Assembly (NCBI GenBank): GCA_016210285.1 | Contig: JACQUN010000009.1 | Span: forward strand, 1-5,437 | Direction of reading: 5' to 3' | DNA from: Chloroflexota bacterium | Lineage (GTDB): Bacteria > Chloroflexota > Dehalococcoidia > UBA1127 > JACQUN01 | DNA: 5,437 nucleotides | Shown here: piece by piece, positions 5,400-5,437 of the stretch | Layout: the number at the start of each line of letters is the position of its first letter | How positions within the stretch are numbered: position 1 is the stretch's first letter | Position numbers and translations under genes: made by a program | The notes under the pieces: generated by a model | What the model was told of the DNA's origin: nothing | The model's input: the letters and a program-made list of their open reading frames with translations, nothing else | The model's database searches: none

Positions 5400-5437
5400 G
5401 GGCGGCTAGCTCAGTGGTTAGAGCGCCTGCTTCACAC
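5400..5437 (+). tRNA. tRNA-Val (CAC), truncated by the window end
   Basis: The visible 5' half has acceptor strand GGGCGGC (5400-5406), D arm GCTC-AGTGGTTA-GAGC (5409-5424), anticodon stem CCTGC (5426-5430) and loop TTCACAC (5431-5437) with anticodon CAC at 5433-5435, which reads valine GTG codons. It starts 15 nt after the CAT tRNA and is probably co-transcribed from the promoter at 5255-5283. The 3' half is outside the window. Confidence 0.85.

Overview
The window is GC-rich bacterial chromosomal DNA with ordinary housekeeping content. The protein genes look codon-biased for high GC. Two short hairpin repeats at the left edge resemble REP-like elements common in environmental Chloroflexota and similar genomes. 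My best guess is an uncultured bacterium of that kind, possibly Dehalococcoidia. That assignment is an inference from repeat style, FtsZ and tRNA appearance, not a measurement.

Layout, left to right. Positions 1-72 hold two hairpins that share one 11-nt loop sequence in opposite orientations. Positions 108-2860 are a tight minus-strand operon, read right to left: a class 1B dihydroorotate dehydrogenase (pyrD), then a DUF1445 protein, then a DUF4392 protein. The last two are bacterial, separately encoded versions of the two halves of mammalian D-glutamate cyclase, and they overlap by 4 bp. Divergent to pyrD, on the plus strand, lies a small membrane-anchored coiled-coil protein of unknown function (3121-3711). 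A 409-bp gene-free stretch follows, with several hairpins including a perfect 14-bp stem. Next come ftsZ on the minus strand (4121-5152) and, divergent from it, two tRNA genes: one with anticodon CAT and one tRNA-Val(CAC) cut by the window edge. Well-formed back-to-back sigma-70-type promoters sit between ftsZ and the tRNAs.

Functionally the window combines pyrimidine synthesis (dihydroorotate to orotate), probable D-glutamate/5-oxoproline metabolism, cell division and translation. I see no phage, transposase, CRISPR or toxin-antitoxin genes, and nothing amounting to a clear new multi-gene system. The points most worth a second look are the pyrD plus split D-glutamate-cyclase operon without pyrK, the paired shared-loop hairpins, and an FtsZ with no recognisable C-terminal partner-binding peptide.
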